Part shown: piece after piece, positions 12,901-26,715 of the stretch
Position numbering within the stretch: position 1 is the stretch's first letter
Layout: each line of letters begins with the position of its first letter
Assembly: GCF_964204645.1 (NCBI RefSeq)
Contig: NC_134029.1
Coordinates: 3,543,001 to 3,607,000, forward strand
Length of the DNA stretch: 64,000 bases
From: Tubulanus polymorphus
Lineage: Eukaryota > Nemertea > Palaeonemertea > Tubulaniformes > Tubulanidae
Reading direction: 5' to 3'
Program-made: the position numbers and the translations under genes
Notes under the pieces: generated by a model
What the model saw: the letters and a program-made list of their open reading frames with translations, nothing else
Database searches by the model: none
Told to the model about the DNA's origin: nothing

Positions 12901-15900
12901 ATCTATTCTATCATTGAACGCAAAATTCTCTTATTTTCGTCCCCTGAAAAGATTGTAATATCGACAGCTATCGGAGCCGTTATGATGTCCGTTGTCTATA
13001 AGTCAATAGCGTCTCGGCGACTGAGATTATTTCCGCAACTGGTCGCAGGAGGGTGTTGCACTGGAGGCCAGTAAACCAGATAGGAATCACACAGTCACGT
13101 ATCTGTACCGATTCCATGTTTTTCTAGGGATATTATGATAAACGCGTTGCACTCTGGAAATTGACATTCGGCAACAGCCTATAAACATTGTAAGATAGAA
13201 TCCCACAATACAAAAGTAAAACGAATGCGAAAAATGTCTTTGAGCTTCAATTTTACATCAAGACAAATTCGAATAGAAAATAAGCCCAAGGAAATTATCG
13301 AATTCGTTTTTCTTGTTTATTGTCTTAGATTATCTTTACAGTACGGACATGTTACTCTAATGGATGTATTTTGTGAAAGCCCGGGATAGCCAGGCTACAA
13401 GAAGAGTTTTACAACTCTTGGTAATTCGTAATTCATATACTTACATTTGATGGTCTAGTAATTTTCGGACTCTCATGAACCCAACGACTGTTCCACCGGC
13501 GTATCCTCCTATTCCCAACAGAATCATGATCAAAGCCGTCAATGTCCGGCACGGAATACCGGCTAAACATCGGCAACATGATGCACAACAATCTGCAACA
13601 ACAAATGAGAACGGCAATGTCATCATTGATAAATATATGTATTCCAAATAAACGAGAATATTGTTTCTTTTCGGAGCTGTTTAAAACGTCCACAGTTTTG
13701 TTCTATCTGAGCACACGGTCCTAACACACGCAAAGAGTCTTTGGCTGATATAAAATCCTTTACAAACTCTTTATATCTTGGCTACCCTTAAGGCTCAACC
13801 GGCGAGTTATGGACTCCAGATGCAACAGAAAATAGAAGATGAGAGAATATGTTTTAATCGATTTAATATGCCTTTGATTCGTATCCCGAAGATGCGGCTA
13901 TGGTTTCAACACAAAATGATGAATCGTATCTTGCGACAAAGTTTAACCATATTTCTAGACGTAAAGGTTAATGTCACTAGTCCAGATTTGCCGACTAACA
14001 ACAAAGTTTTGTTCTTGCTATAGAATATAAATCGCCAGTAGGAATGCTACGAACTAACTGGAATGCCGCCACGATCGGAGTCTGTTATATCTTCCATAAC
14101 CGATCGACGGAACTTTCTAACATTCTTGTTAACAAAAACACTCTTTCCACAGAAAAAAAAAAACACTGAGAATCTACTCTTTTACGATTTATGTTGTTTA
14201 CAAGCAGTTTCCTAGTCTTTCAGACAAAATTCATTCTATATTCTAATACGCATAAAACTCAAACATGACTGCATCACTTAGCGATATTCACAATATCATT
14301 TATAAACTTCATCGATGACTGGAATTTTTCGCGTGTTTTAAAAAGGAAATTAGTTACATCCTGGTTATATGAATCAACGAAGCAAATAATCGTTTCTGTG
14401 TACATAAGAATACAATAATGGATCGGAATATATAAAAATCCCGTCCTATATATTACTATGCTGACTGACTGCTCACTTTTTTGAATTTTGAATTAATTTC
14501 AATCGAGAGTCAAGTCGAACTCATAACACTGCGCCAACCATGATCTTTACGTTTTCTAACGTAAATTATAGAATTTGTTGACTTTCATATTCCCGCGGTT
14601 CGTAGTTGTTTACCGGGAGTTGCGTGGTTGTTAATCGTAAGGGTCAAGTTTATCGTGTGCTCCGGGCAAATATAGATTCTCAGATCATCATAAAATCGAG
14701 CTAATTGATTCGTTTTGAGTGAAATATGGCGTGCATATAGAACTAGAAGGTCATTTTAATGTCACGAATCCCCGAATCGACTATCGTTAGAGACTGGTGC
14801 GTATGCACGCAAATAATCCCGACTATACTTTCCCGACAGGTTACAGTCATAAGATCAAAGTCGATGAGGTGGGTTCGGGAAAATGATATAATCTGCAACA
14901 AAATGCAGTCGCACTATTGAAATTGAGCAATTTTCGTAATGAAGTGACGAATTTGGGTTGTCCGTAATTTGACATAATCACTATACGGTCTCCGGAAAGG
15001 ACCGCGTAACAACTAACTATATGGCAGTTTTCCGCACCAAATCTTTGATACACAAATTGTGGACTGGTGTATATTTAGAGATAAATTGCCACTACATCCG
15101 CTAGTCGCTTGTAAAACTAATTCGCTTTGCTAGAAATTATAGCACATACCCGCGGTCAAAATCCAGGCCAATTGGTCCCCGCATAGGCGCCGCTCAAAAT
15201 CTACGCGTGAGCTTACACAGTTCTTCCTCTGGACCATAAGGGGTGAAATCTATCGCTATTAACGTCAACAACCGCCATACGTAAAGAAACGAGGTTTTAT
15301 GTAAAATCGAGGATTTGACTATGAACCCCTTTAAGTGAAGATATAATGATTGATGATTGCAAGTCATCTCCGTTACGCTCAATCCATCTAATAGCCTACG
15401 ATCGAACTGATCTGATCAGAAATTAATTTGCGGTATCGTATAATTATGAAGAATTCTAAATTTTCTCTCGACGCGTCTCTTGTAACGTCTTAATGGCGGC
15501 AAGGATGCGAAGACGATTACAATACATATTGACACAACGGCAAAATCAACACGTTCTATGGTACTCGTGACGTTTACACAGATTCCAGCGAGTGGGGATA
15601 ATCCCAGTGAAATATTATATTTGCGGCTTCGTCCTGAAGTGTCTCCGAGTAAATGATAAAAGCTGTAGTCGATTGTATGATTTTCTCACTCATCATATAT
15701 AATAGTCATGTCTGAACTGAAATGACCGATTTTTCCAGCCAATGACTCTCGAGGTATTATCGTTGAATATTCGCTTTCCGAAATAATACACAAATGGCAC
15801 TAACCTTTGATCAAACCACAGAACATAATAATTATAGCCAATATCGTACAAAGAATATTCCAATAGAATATGAATTGGTAGCGATAACTCAAGAACGAAT

Positions 15901-18900
15901 TGCCTTTCGCCGAGTGAAATTGAGGACTGACAATGATGAGGTTCGAAGGAAGAAATAGTTGAATTTTTGTTTTACGATCGAAAAAAATAGGCAGATATGA
16001 TATTTATAGTAGCACAACAAGCCAGACAGATGCCATGCAGATTCGTGTTATGTATCCGTGTCTATAAACGAGACTGTTATTGATATTATGCCTCCAGGTA
16101 AAACCTGACTTTCGTAGATTTATTACTTAAACATGATCGAATGAGAAATCTTCTTATCTTCGGGGATTCATTAGAACTTTTAATAGAAGATGAATCATCG
16201 ATTTTTCTATCGATCCCATCGAAAGATTATTGAAACGACGGTGCAGGGATAAAGTCGGTCGTTTGTGAACCGTTCAGATACGTCTGCCATTATGATCCGT
16301 CCGGAGTATTTCCACTCGATTAAGTATTCAAAATATCTTCGACGTAACGAATACAAATTCTCATAGTTTATTCCGATATTTAAGACGTACTCCTGGAGAA
16401 TGTGATGATATCTGCTCGCAGTTGCATTGATTTAGTGGATGAGGGTTTATTTGATTTATTTGACAGGTTTCTTTATAGGTTTTGAGTCGGTACCAACGGA
16501 GCATTCGAAATTTCAGTAAAAACAAAGACATGTATAAACCGATGAACCCATATTCACACATTTCGGTTAAGATTTGACTCAAGGTTAAAATTTTGCTACC
16601 TTTTGGCAAACAATTCTTTTTAAACTCCTTTCATTTTCACAAAATATTCAGTTCGGGGAAAGGCATTTGGCATTTGGCATTTAAGGATTGTTTATATTTT
16701 TACGAAGAGAGTTACATCTCGTAACGCGATAGTCGATAATATGAGAATCATCAACTGGAATTAACTTGTCACAAAGACCTGGCTTCAGATTCCGAGCCGG
16801 GGTTAAAAATCTATGAGCTTTTTCAGATTTCCGAGTGTGATTTGCACCGAAGTCATCGAAACAAAAATCAATACAAAAACGTAAATCATTCAGAAAAATA
16901 AATTAACATCCAGGGACTACGAACGTAATTATTGCCTCGCGCACGAATTGCCCTTAAATGCCTGCTTTTATGTTTATTCACCTTTTATCAAAGAAAATAT
17001 TGCAAAAGGTGAATACACCCCGGCAGGCACGAGATACATATAGTGATTTATCTTCTCTACGGACCGAATCATTGATCTTAACCCAAACACACGAATTTGA
17101 ATATTCGAAAACGAAAATTTCGTATTCAATGATAGTACGTAATGTAATTTGTATGCAAAGCATCCCAAAAGCCCCATACATTGAAACAATGAGAAAATGT
17201 ATTCATTAATATCCACCACTTCGAACACCGAATTCAGATTTTGCTTTAAACAGCAAAATGCCCCAGAGTGATTTACTAAATTGAATTATATATAATGTTG
17301 TTGTTTCATTACTTAATGAATTCGTATTTCGACTGAGATTCTGTCGGTAATTTGTGAGAGCTATAATACCGAGCTGCTAATGCTTTCTATCAGTTTTATT
17401 CGCTATGCGTTAACGGCCTTGAACGATCGGAACGTTTGCATTAAAAACAATCGCGGAAATATCGAGGGTTCTACCTCTCGGTACCGGTTGATATACACCG
17501 TATTTTTAACTCATAAATAATCGGGTTCATCGCAGGTAAACCGCTTTTACCGACATTTTATCGCAATAATCCTCTGTTGCGCTTTTGAAGCGGTTTCGAC
17601 CGCCGCATATTCAAAACGTTGGTTCGTAACAAACTGCAATTAAGTACAAACCTTCTAATCATCATTAGTTTCATAGCGTCAAATCAAATAATTCTCTTGT
17701 TACCACAATGAAGCGTCCTGCGGACATCATATCAGGTATCATATTACATTTATCGAAAAAAAAATCCTTCGGGATACGAAAATGTGCGTGTTATTATGTA
17801 GAGGTTTCCCCGCGATATTGTCAGTGCATTTTTCATCAACATTCACCGATATTTCAGCATGGAAGAACATAATTTGGTCAGAGAAGGCGCACTTCATAGG
17901 ATTCCCATCATTAGTACCCGACCCATACAAGTAATTTCTCTGGCGTAACTCAAGGGACGACTCATAACTTTGTGAATAATTCAACTAGTCGAAGGCCATT
18001 TTATAATTTCCCGAGGAATAATTGATTGAACCGATCACGATACTCTAATTGGAAAGCTCAATATGAATTTGACGTACAATAACAAAGCCAACATATGCAG
18101 AAACAGCTGCAAAGTGAACTATATCATAAACCTTTCAAAAATACGGTCGTACAAATCGAGTTATTGCATTATTTCATATGTTTGTAACATATGTTGTCAT
18201 CGAATAAAGTATATTATTATCTAAAATGCGAAGTGGATATAAGCTCCATGCAGTTATAAGAACATGGTCGGATATACTTGACTTTTTTCTATCCTGATAA
18301 GCCGACTGCGCGCGGCGATACGATCGCTCAACTGGAGAACAGAAACAACGACCTTGGGAAAAAAAATCTGCCGAATATCTTTAGAAACGACAACGTCACA
18401 CAGTGCCGAATCGAATAACATCAGATACGGGTAAAGTCATTGTGGATGCTGAATGCGGATAGCTCTATCGATCCCTCGTCGTTATAACTCGGTGTGCCTG
18501 GTTGATACCCAGAATTCATAGTCGTTACTTTGACAGAAATGTTTATCGCTTGTTCTATGGGGAAAATTCAATCAACTGCGGGAGTCGCTGAAAGGAGATC
18601 CGTTTGTCATCGCAGCACGTCCGAGTGTGAATCCACGGTGGGCTGGTGGCTCGCAGCCGCGCTTAAATATACCCCAGTAACAAATAGCCAAAAAGGGATT
18701 TCATACGATACGCTTAATGACATCATACATTTACGTGCTTGAAATGACAATTATCTCCGAGATCTGATTAACTCGATCATTCCGCCATTTTATAAATAAT
18801 GAAACTTAGGAATTGGCGCACAACATCGTTTTCATTGCCGTGTAAGATTCGACATGCTCGAAATGACGACTTCATTACCAAAAACATGAACTGATGATCT

Positions 18901-19646
18901 ATTTCTCCAGCTGTGAAAAACTGTTTCCTTTAGGCAATTGCTCCGGTAAGGAGGGCGAATTAAAAGCGTAACGAGGCCTGTACGGTATTTTCTCATCTGG
19001 AATGTCTAAATACCCCTATACCCCCAGCACGTATCTACGAGTTTATATTTACACGTAATTAATACTGAGCCCGGATAAATACTACGTTGAAACCTTGTCA
19101 GAACATTGAACAAACAAAAATGGCGGCATTCTCTCTACTTGTCTTATTAAACTAGAGAATCGAGGCATAACGGTAATTTTTCTGTTAAACAAACTGCAAA
19201 AGTACGTCTTGTACGAACGGAAAAGAGCCCTCCACGAGCGCGGTTTCAACAACGATTACAAATAATCGTTTGGAATCGCAGAAGTGCCAATAACGTCAGT
19301 TTCATTAAGGATGAATGATGTTTTTATCCGCGGCAGCAAATCGTCACTAAAAACTGGCGCTTTTTGTTTTGAGGAGTGGTGCCAGATGACGACAGCTGAA
19401 CATATCGCGAATAAAACAACATCTATTTTACAAACTACTATTACATTTTCAATATACATGTACAATAAGTATCGATACATCGAGAGTAACCTTACCATTC
19501 GAACCTTTCTTCGAATTAGATTCGTTCGGGATTATACAGGCCTCTTCCTCGTCACCGTCCATGTTCGGATGGCCGTTCGCGTTGCTATCAACACCTCCGT
19601 CCTGGTCGTACGTCTCGACGTCACTAGCTACCGATTCCTCACCCAT
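6934..19646 (-). CDS. M6: Proteolipid protein / M6 family four-span membrane protein (7 exons)
   Basis: Exons in transcript order: 19646-19496, 13592-13445, 10375-10216, 9112-8977, 7729-7677, 7600-7535, 7059-6934. All introns are GT-AG, phases agree throughout, and the 840 nt encode 279 aa. Exon 1 gives a 50-residue acidic cytoplasmic N-terminus; its ATG has a strong context (AAACATGGG). Exon 2 opens with a cysteine cluster, DCCASCCRCLAGIPCRTL, the PLP/M6 hallmark (compare CxxCL-GIP in vertebrate M6), likely palmitoylated, then span 1 (about 67-90). Span 2 (105-130) ends in LSTGWTARHVF, like the family's T-TGA-R motif. Span 3 is 154-183. Extracellular loop 2 has Cys192 and Cys206 in FPSKVICGSSL, close to PLP's FPGKVCGSNL. 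Span 4 is about 217-246. The tail ends SMLDTKM. Vertebrate PLP has four loop-2 cysteines; here only two remain, so one disulfide. Loop 1 is short. Family members act at the plasma membrane in glia, neurons and epithelia; the role here is inferred from family only. Confidence 0.9.
7151..7325. repeat. Palindromic MITE-like element in M6 intron 6
   Basis: Left end TATATATAGTGGAACCCTGT and right end ACAAGGTTCCCCTGTATATA are inverted repeats around a 130-bp AT-rich centre. A GGAACC core next to TA-rich flanks is typical of small pogo/Tc1-type nonautonomous elements. Confidence 0.55.
9168..9281. repeat. Palindromic element, CCAGTTCCACAGTT family
   Basis: Left arm GGACCAAGTTCCGCAGTTCT and right arm AACTGTGGGACTGGATCC are imperfect inverted repeats, with an inner palindrome around GACTCTGAGTTAACT. 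A related element is at 24053-24169. It lies in M6 intron 3, beside exon 4. Confidence 0.6.
9318..9370. repeat. Fragment of a dispersed repeat (TTTCGACTATTAGTCATCTTC)
   Basis: GTCAGAAAGGTTTATTTCAA then CCTTTCGACTATTAGTCATC; the same motif occurs in the palindrome at 40913-41050. Such ends are common in dispersed retroelements of invertebrates; the family was not determined. Confidence 0.45.
10929..11366 (+). pseudogene. Possible decayed coding remnant in M6 intron 2
   Basis: On the plus strand, opposite to M6, one frame runs from 10929 to a TAG at 11364-11366 with a single interruption, a TAA at 11109-11111. The first part looks helical and charged (HVALIDKKLNEENLI; VERAIYIEEEIINDLIEPVL). 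The second is basic with aromatic residues (RALYEYTFCDIGG; RARWKTMKTIRGSFDWDELV). I do not recognise the family. Open stretches of 60 and 84 codons are not rare by chance in this window, so only the amino-acid character supports it. It might be a mobile-element or integrated-virus relic, or nothing. Confidence 0.25.
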
Positions 19647-21389
19647 GTTTACTGTCGCACCGTTCCGAATCTATTAAATCCAGCCACAAATCCAAACTCT
19701 ATCGAAGCCGTATGGAATCCACTTCCTCGATTCTATGCTAATGGTTAAATTGAATATATTCGTAGAAATTCTACTTCTGATGATATATCCTGGATAAGTA
19801 CTCGCAGTACTCGCCGTAGCTATGAGATATTATGGCCCAGATAGATTCCAGCAATATTCCCATACGCGGGAATCATGCAGTTATAATCCGAACTTCAGAT
19901 GCTTGGTGGAGATTGCTTTACCTCAGCAACGGATAGGCCCTTTGCTGATATACGCGGAGTTTTTCCGGTACAAGCGAGTTTACGTGTTGCTGACAGTAAA
20001 AACAGTGTAATCCGACGGAAAAACAAGAACGGATCTCAAAACGGTGTGCGCCTCGGAGCTGCAGACACACTGACAGTGTACGGTCGTCGCGTTACTGCAG
20101 TATTCCGATATCGAGTTGTTCGTTGCTCTGCTCGCTCAGACTCCGGAGAACTTCGTGTGTAAGTGAATACACTAACAATCCAAGATAATCTCTAAATCCG
20201 ACCTTTCATCCCAAGACGTCCATATCCGGCCGCTGATTAGTCAAAAAGACGTATAAAGATCGCTTATGTCGAGGTTATTACTGTCAATTAGTAAACAAGA
20301 CTACTTCGTATCATGAAGCGCCCGAACATCCAGGAAGCAACTTATGAAAACATCCCGGTGGACATCCGTCGTATTTGTCATGATCAGATAGGTTTTACCT
20401 TACTGTGACGGTTTCCGTATTGATGAACAATCGATGAAAACACTGGTATTCCCCCGGAATAAGGTTCTTATCAGCTAGCGAGTGGGTCGATTTTTTTTTG
20501 CTTGCGTGACTCTCGCGTATATATCTATATACGTATCAAATGACAGCTGGTTATCATTAAAACATTACAACACGCATGTAATATATGGAACACTTGTCCT
20601 GATATAGTTGACAGCACATAGCAGTACTATGCGAACAATTCTAATCAAAACACTGTATTACAATATGTAGTGTGTGACTAAATGAAATCGCGATAGATCG
20701 TTGACGGGTGATGAATTGATGCGGGCCGAAATATGCTGACCATCCTAATGCGAAAGAACCGAGTTGAATAGATCGAGACAGACGGTTGCTTCTGAATGGA
20801 AAGAAATCTTTTCGTTCGAAACGAACAAAATGCCACAAATTGGTCGAAAGATTTCCTTTGTAAGATTGTTTTCTTGATGATGCTTTGTATTCGGACACTT
20901 TTAGCCGTTCCCTTCGTGGCCTTTAGCCCCATGGCAAACATCCGGCGATTGAGCAGAAATCCAGGGTTGTGTGTGAGGTAGATTAATATTACTTCCAAGA
21001 GGTGATTGCATTGTAAATACAGGCGAAATCTAATGAAGTTATACGCGGCGGTGCCAGTACTCGGCCATCGCTGAATATTTACAACGAGACGCTTTTGCCA
21101 GGCGTTCTAGAAATGCGAATGGGTTTTTGAAGCAACAAGTGGCATGGTTTTTCCTGTTTCCATCAATCACGAGATACTAGAATCAGACTCTTCCGTGCAA
21201 ATGCTCTTACACTTCTCATCGTCAAATATGCTTACGGCAACAGTCTAGTTCTCATCAACCAGACTACTCTTACGTTTTCTATTTCATATGATTGTTTTAA
21301 AGGATTTGAAGCTGGAATGACATTGACTGACAAAATTATGTGTGTTTACGTCGTATAAGTCTGAAGGACGTTTTTAAACCTATTTAATT

Positions 21390-21402
21390 CCCCCCCCCCC
21401 CC
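21390..21402. repeat. Poly-C tract
   Basis: Thirteen consecutive C residues, unusual in this AT-rich context. Confidence 0.95.
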
Positions 21403-22638
21403 TATATTAGAGTTAAGTAACCACTTCATCATCTGAAACGACGAGATCGGAAACCGGAAAACAATTCTTCCGGTTTGTGTTCTAGCGAATGAGTGTCGTT
21501 ATTAAATTACTCTTAATGGATCGAAAAGTGCAGAAACTCTCCAGTTTTATGACGTACGTGTTGTGACGTCCAGTTTTTTTTTATCCAGTACGCGTCGTAC
21601 TGATAACGATTAATGGCGATTTGTGAAAAAAAAACCCGATCCACTACGGAAAGGTGTACGTTGTAGATTACGCAAGCAACAACGCCCTCGTCGAAAAGCG
21701 GAGTTGACATTCAAATCACGTTTGTGCAGGTGATTTATGGCCGGACGCCGCGAGATTATGCTCCGTATAAGACTCGGTCTAATGCATAATTTTCCCAGGG
21801 ATGTACTTATCGCCTTGCCGACAGTTGCCAGGGAAAGATGACACGGCGGGAACGACACCATCGCAGCGCGCCATCCAGCGCCAGACCGAAATGACATCGC
21901 GCTTCCTGTCGAAGCAAAATCGAGAATTAAACCCAATATTAACGATCCTAATCCCATTGCATATCAACTCGATAGCTAGCGAGCGTTATAAATAATTAAT
22001 GATTCAAATATATACATATATGCGATCGAGTTGAAAATACAGTGAAAAATCCACAAACATCGCGTTAACAACCCGAACAAAGGGCTTCATCTATTTTATT
22101 TAAACTCGTTCGATCAAGTCAGCGAACATTTAACCTGAATTGAATCGTTGATTCCAGCTGCAGAGCTGGCATAATTATTTCATCAATTAGAACATGGATA
22201 CGATATATAGTGAATTTTTCTTTCGTTCCACATATAACTGGCATATCGTCTGCAACCATGCGGGGTACTACCATCTCTACGCATACCATCTGTTAGTGTG
22301 TAATATCACCAGCTGAAATATCATATTCTCGCGATGAGTTAATGTGTATTATCAACTGCAAAATATCGGCGTATTTGTAATTGAAGCCGAGAAGGATTAT
22401 GTCGCTGCATTCATTTTGTGTTGATAGCATCGTCTTGTCTTTATGAAGCTCGTTAAAACACCAGATAGATGTCGCATTAAATGCCAACAGGATCAATTAT
22501 AGACGCATGGTCGCTACCACATATCGACAGAATATCTGCCAACGGTACTTCCGGCGTTTCCGCAATGGTCATTTTGAAGTGGCATCGCTTGACACATTTA
22601 AAAAATGCTTTTGAAACGAATCAAAAATACATATGTAC

Positions 22639-22776
<138 letters not shown>

Positions 22777-23755
22777 CCTGACACAATATACGACTCTCTT
22801 ATTCGAAGAGCCTTTAGTGCTTTGGCACTAGATATATCATAAAAAGATCATGTTGTCAAATTAACATTTCATATGGACGGATTCTTTTGGGACTAATCAC
22901 GTAGGGCGTTATATTTTAGAAGGTGTGTAAATATAAAAAATATCGGTTTATGGTTTGGGGGTAATGGAATATATCGTGCCTCAATGGTGATCACTTTTAT
23001 TAATAAAAAGGTCCATCGGTCCGTTGCCACATTTATGGAGATTCTGTATATTTTGTCGTCGCATAAATCAACTGGGCTGACGGCTCTACTAATACTAGAC
23101 TATCCTGCGTGCTGGTTTTACAGTTCGAGTGCGGGTTCGTGCTACGAATCGTTTAGGATGATATTCGTCGCCACCAGCAACCACCAGCCGAACTGCTGCT
23201 AACAATCATCTGAACACTCCGGAGACTAGCGCCGTCGATATCTTGCCTGGATTCGTTTCAACATTAAATATTAAACCCTTACGTCGAATTCCACGTTTTT
23301 ATAAATGTATTCAAAGCATGCATCGCAGCCATACAGAGTTGTACCATAGCCCCAGTAGAACTCAGTGCAAATTTATATTATCGATGAAGACAGGTCTAAA
23401 AACTCGAGCTACTTTTTACCTTCGTCCTTTGATCTGACTGATTACGATATCAGAAAATAGACTGGGCCCCGCAGGGGTTAAAAAGTGTCTAGTTAATTCC
23501 TTTAGGAAAATACCAAAAATGAATGAAAAAACATGGATGACACTCGATATGCTGGATATTAAGAGTAGACTGTACTGGGCAGTGAAGTTTGGGACGGAAA
23601 AATCAATATTCAACAAAACATAAAGATGCTGCATTTTTCACTCCGCGACTGTGGGGTTCTGTGAGTTCCCTCGTTTGTACCGTGTAGAAAATTATCTCTT
23701 CGTTGAAACGAAGCGTAAACCGTATTGGCTTTGATCGCCGAAAGCTAATTTCCAG

Positions 23756-23936
23756 AAATTCAACCGAACAACAACAATCGCCATCAAACGATTTCGTGCC
23801 GCGTCACGAACGCGGAAAAAACCGGCGAATCGAAATAATAACTCCGTGGAGAAAATCGAGGAAATTCTGACGCGGCTCCAACGTCGATTTCTGGATGCAA
23901 AGGAAAAAGTTCAGAATAACTCGTTCGTTCACAAAG
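23756..23936 (+). other. Orphan exon-like block
   Basis: Begins after an acceptor-like AATTTCCAG, stays open in phase 0 for 60 codons, and ends AAA-G before gtacaa. The peptide is basic and then helical: RFRAASRTRKKPANRN and VEKIEEILTRLQRRFLDAKE. GC is higher than around it. No partner exon was found on this strand within the window, and the donor is mediocre. It may be an exon of an unrecognised plus-strand gene or chance. Confidence 0.22.
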
Positions 23937-24052
23937 GTACAAATAGAAATCAATCCCTATTTGCGCATGCAACACTGACTCCGATAAAAGTCTGGTACAG
24001 CAATCTTTGTCTATACCACCAAAGATGGCTACCGCGCGGAAACGGCAATACC

Positions 24053-24169
24053 CCAGGACCCAGTTCCACAGTTGTCATTTAGAGTTAAATTTGAGTTAAA
24101 ATTAGTTCATTTTCAGTGTTTTGACTCTGAGGCCAATTTCAACTCATGAGACTGTGGAACCAAGTCCTG
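24053..24169. repeat. Palindromic element, CCAGTTCCACAGTT family
   Basis: Left end CAGGACCCAGTTCCACAGTT and right end GACTGTGGAACCAAGTCCTG are near-perfect inverted repeats of about 22 bp around an AT-rich centre. Best-preserved member of the family in the window. Confidence 0.7.
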
Positions 24170-26675
24170 TACATGCGTTATGAACGTACGGTACGAGACT
24201 GGAATAAGAATTATATTTATCTACGTAAATAGTGCCAAAATAAGGGGGCCTAGTGAAGCCTTATTGGATATGGAAATTATTTCTATCATTACCGAAATAC
24301 GCAGATAATATCGCGATATAAGTGAAATGGGGAAAGCAGTTTCGTATAAATGCAGACTTAAGGATGTAGTACACCGCAGGGCGTAGTCTCTTCCTAGCAT
24401 CGCCATCTATCCAAACATCAGCGAAGCGTATGCACAATTCGCGCAGAATATAAATCAACTCAAGGTTCGTTTGGTGTATCATAAAACTGGGAGAGATTTA
24501 CGTCCACGTCTCGCAGAGGCTCCGCGTCATGGAATGGTTGGATCTACAGGTTTTCTGGTATATTCGCGACGTCGGCAAAATTCAAAGCTTCGGGATTGGC
24601 GTTCCATTTAATATGTACATCAGAGAAATAAAAACGTACGCGAGTTGTTTTTTGATCGCAGACAGTCAATATTTCAAGTAGAATAAAATAGTTGTTGAGA
24701 TATACATATCAAATAACTGAATAAATATATGAATCGTGCTTGAATGTCAGTTAAAATAATTCAAAGTGATTCCAGTCCAGCCATTTGAAATGAATAAAAA
24801 TCATAAATTCCCTTCAAAAACTGTATTTGTTATTGGTATGACTCGTTGAAATGAGGTGAAGAGAAATAAGTCTTAAATTTCCGAGGATAATATATTTCAA
24901 CGAAATGCCTATACTGAAAGCTTGACGTTTAAAGAATGCAAGCTAAATTAGACGTAAGTGGCCAGTCACAAATTTTGTAAACGCGACGTTTTCAACGATA
25001 TAGATTTCTACGAAAAAGGGTGTATTCGATATCGACGAAATTCTACACTGATATTCGAGCATTAATCATACATTGAACATTTTCTCGAAAACGCGGCTTA
25101 AAGAATACTTGACACTCGTTGTCGAGATATCGACACGGCGCGTATACGTGAAGGAATGGTCGAAAATAAGGCCAACATATCTCAACTAATACGCACCTCC
25201 ATTGAAAGATTCTTGCTCCAAAGCAATTTCTAAAAGAAACTGGTAAATGCATGTATTCTGTTTGTATATAGAAATGATGTTTTTTCCGTATACGAATATT
25301 TTTTGCTTTGCTCGATTTTTCGGCGAGACAAATCATCTTAAACCCATCGGGAATAATTCCTCGCACGTCGTCACGCAATACGTGCGAGCGAACCAGAGAC
25401 GGAATGACGCAGAGCGCTGCAGAAATTAAAACCTCATTTATTAATTTACGCCACTCAACTTTTTGCCGTTTTGACAATGAACGGATGGCCGCACATCCGT
25501 AGCTGACGTTTAAATGCCGATTATGCGAATAATTACGGGTGATGCGAGATATTAATTGAGATGTCACACGCTCGTGTTCTCTATACGATCATTTGTACGC
25601 GTCTATAGTCCAATACACGGATATACGGACTATAAATGACTAAAAATACGCACACACATCCGCTCGCTACGGCATAGTCTTTAACAAATCAGCTCAAAGA
25701 CTTTCAATTCCCTGATCTTCAACTCAGTATCCGGTAAACAAGACGAAATGAGGCCGACTCTTCAAAAGTGATATTTGTTGTTAACAATCTTCAATTCTAA
25801 AAATTAGGAAATTTTTAAGCCTTCGCGTCATCACGAGTGTAAATATTGCCATTTCGTGAATGTTTCGCCTGAAAAACGTCTCCCAGACTTGACTAGAAAC
25901 TCGACGAATGTTTTTCGAATCACGTAACTGCTATTGTTTCAATAAACATTTCGCGAACCTACTATTTGAACAACAGCACGGTCATTGTTTCATGCATAAA
26001 ACATATACATCTTCACTTCGTTTCCGCTGTGAATAAAAACATACATCCTATATGAAATATGTATAATGGATATATGGTCTGTCACATCAACTTATATGTA
26101 TACGATCATTAAGAGCTATACAGCGGTTAATTTGTCTTCATTTTCGTTTGGTAATGTGAAAATATGCTCGATCACTACTTGCACGTTTGGTTTTTGTATT
26201 TGGCGAAAGCCCACCTGTATCACATAACTAACATTGGGAGGCGGTAAACGTCAGTAAGGCTGCATGTAAATTTAATGAGAATTTGCGAGACTCATGTGTT
26301 TCCAGGGTTCTGCAATTATCTCTACTGGCTAATAGTATATTTCGCCCTGTAATTTCCTCTACGCTGGAATTGTTGGATTTCGGCCATGGCGGTTATGTAC
26401 CCTCACTTGCCGCAGGCAATAACGCGTGACCTTCCCGCTAATCAGTGACCTATCGTTGAGTTATCTGATTGAAAAAAACCGATTAAATTTGTTTATAAGC
26501 CTATTTTGATCTTGAATTTGAAAAGGAAAATCACGACTGGATTTTATTGACGTTGCTATCACGAGTATCATATATTCGCTAAGCCGCACGCGATGGTCCC
26601 ATGTATCGAAATTGTTACCCGGTATTCAATATGCTACTACAAGGCCAATTAACTATCAACTGTTGCCATGCCTAC

Positions 26676-26715
26676 CTTGTTTCTTTTCGGGAGCCAACTG
26701 CGTTTCGGCAGTCAT
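26676..26715 (-). CDS. M6: Candidate alternative first exon of M6 (MTAETQLAPEKKQ)
   Basis: On the minus strand an ATG in good context (AAAGATGA) follows a TATA-like TATATAAAG. It opens 13 codons, MTAETQLAPEKKQ, then G and a donor (gtaggc). The phase is 1, exactly what M6 exon 2 (starting 13592) needs; splicing gives MTAETQLAPEKKQ-DCCASCC. That resembles the short hydrophilic N-termini that precede the cysteine cluster in vertebrate M6 proteins. If used, it lies 13 kb upstream of exon 2 and replaces the acidic 50-residue start. Short ATG-plus-donor segments also occur by chance nearby in the wrong phase, so this is a hypothesis. Confidence 0.42.

Noticed and set aside
19284-19748. 154-codon plus-strand frame
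   Set aside because: It lies antisense over M6 exon 1, whose minus-strand reading has the start context, donor and phase; the plus-strand peptide resembles nothing.
25043-25567. 174-codon open frame on the minus strand, the longest single open frame in the window
   Set aside because: No recognisable motif or splice context; roughly one such frame is expected by chance in 64 kb of this composition on both strands.
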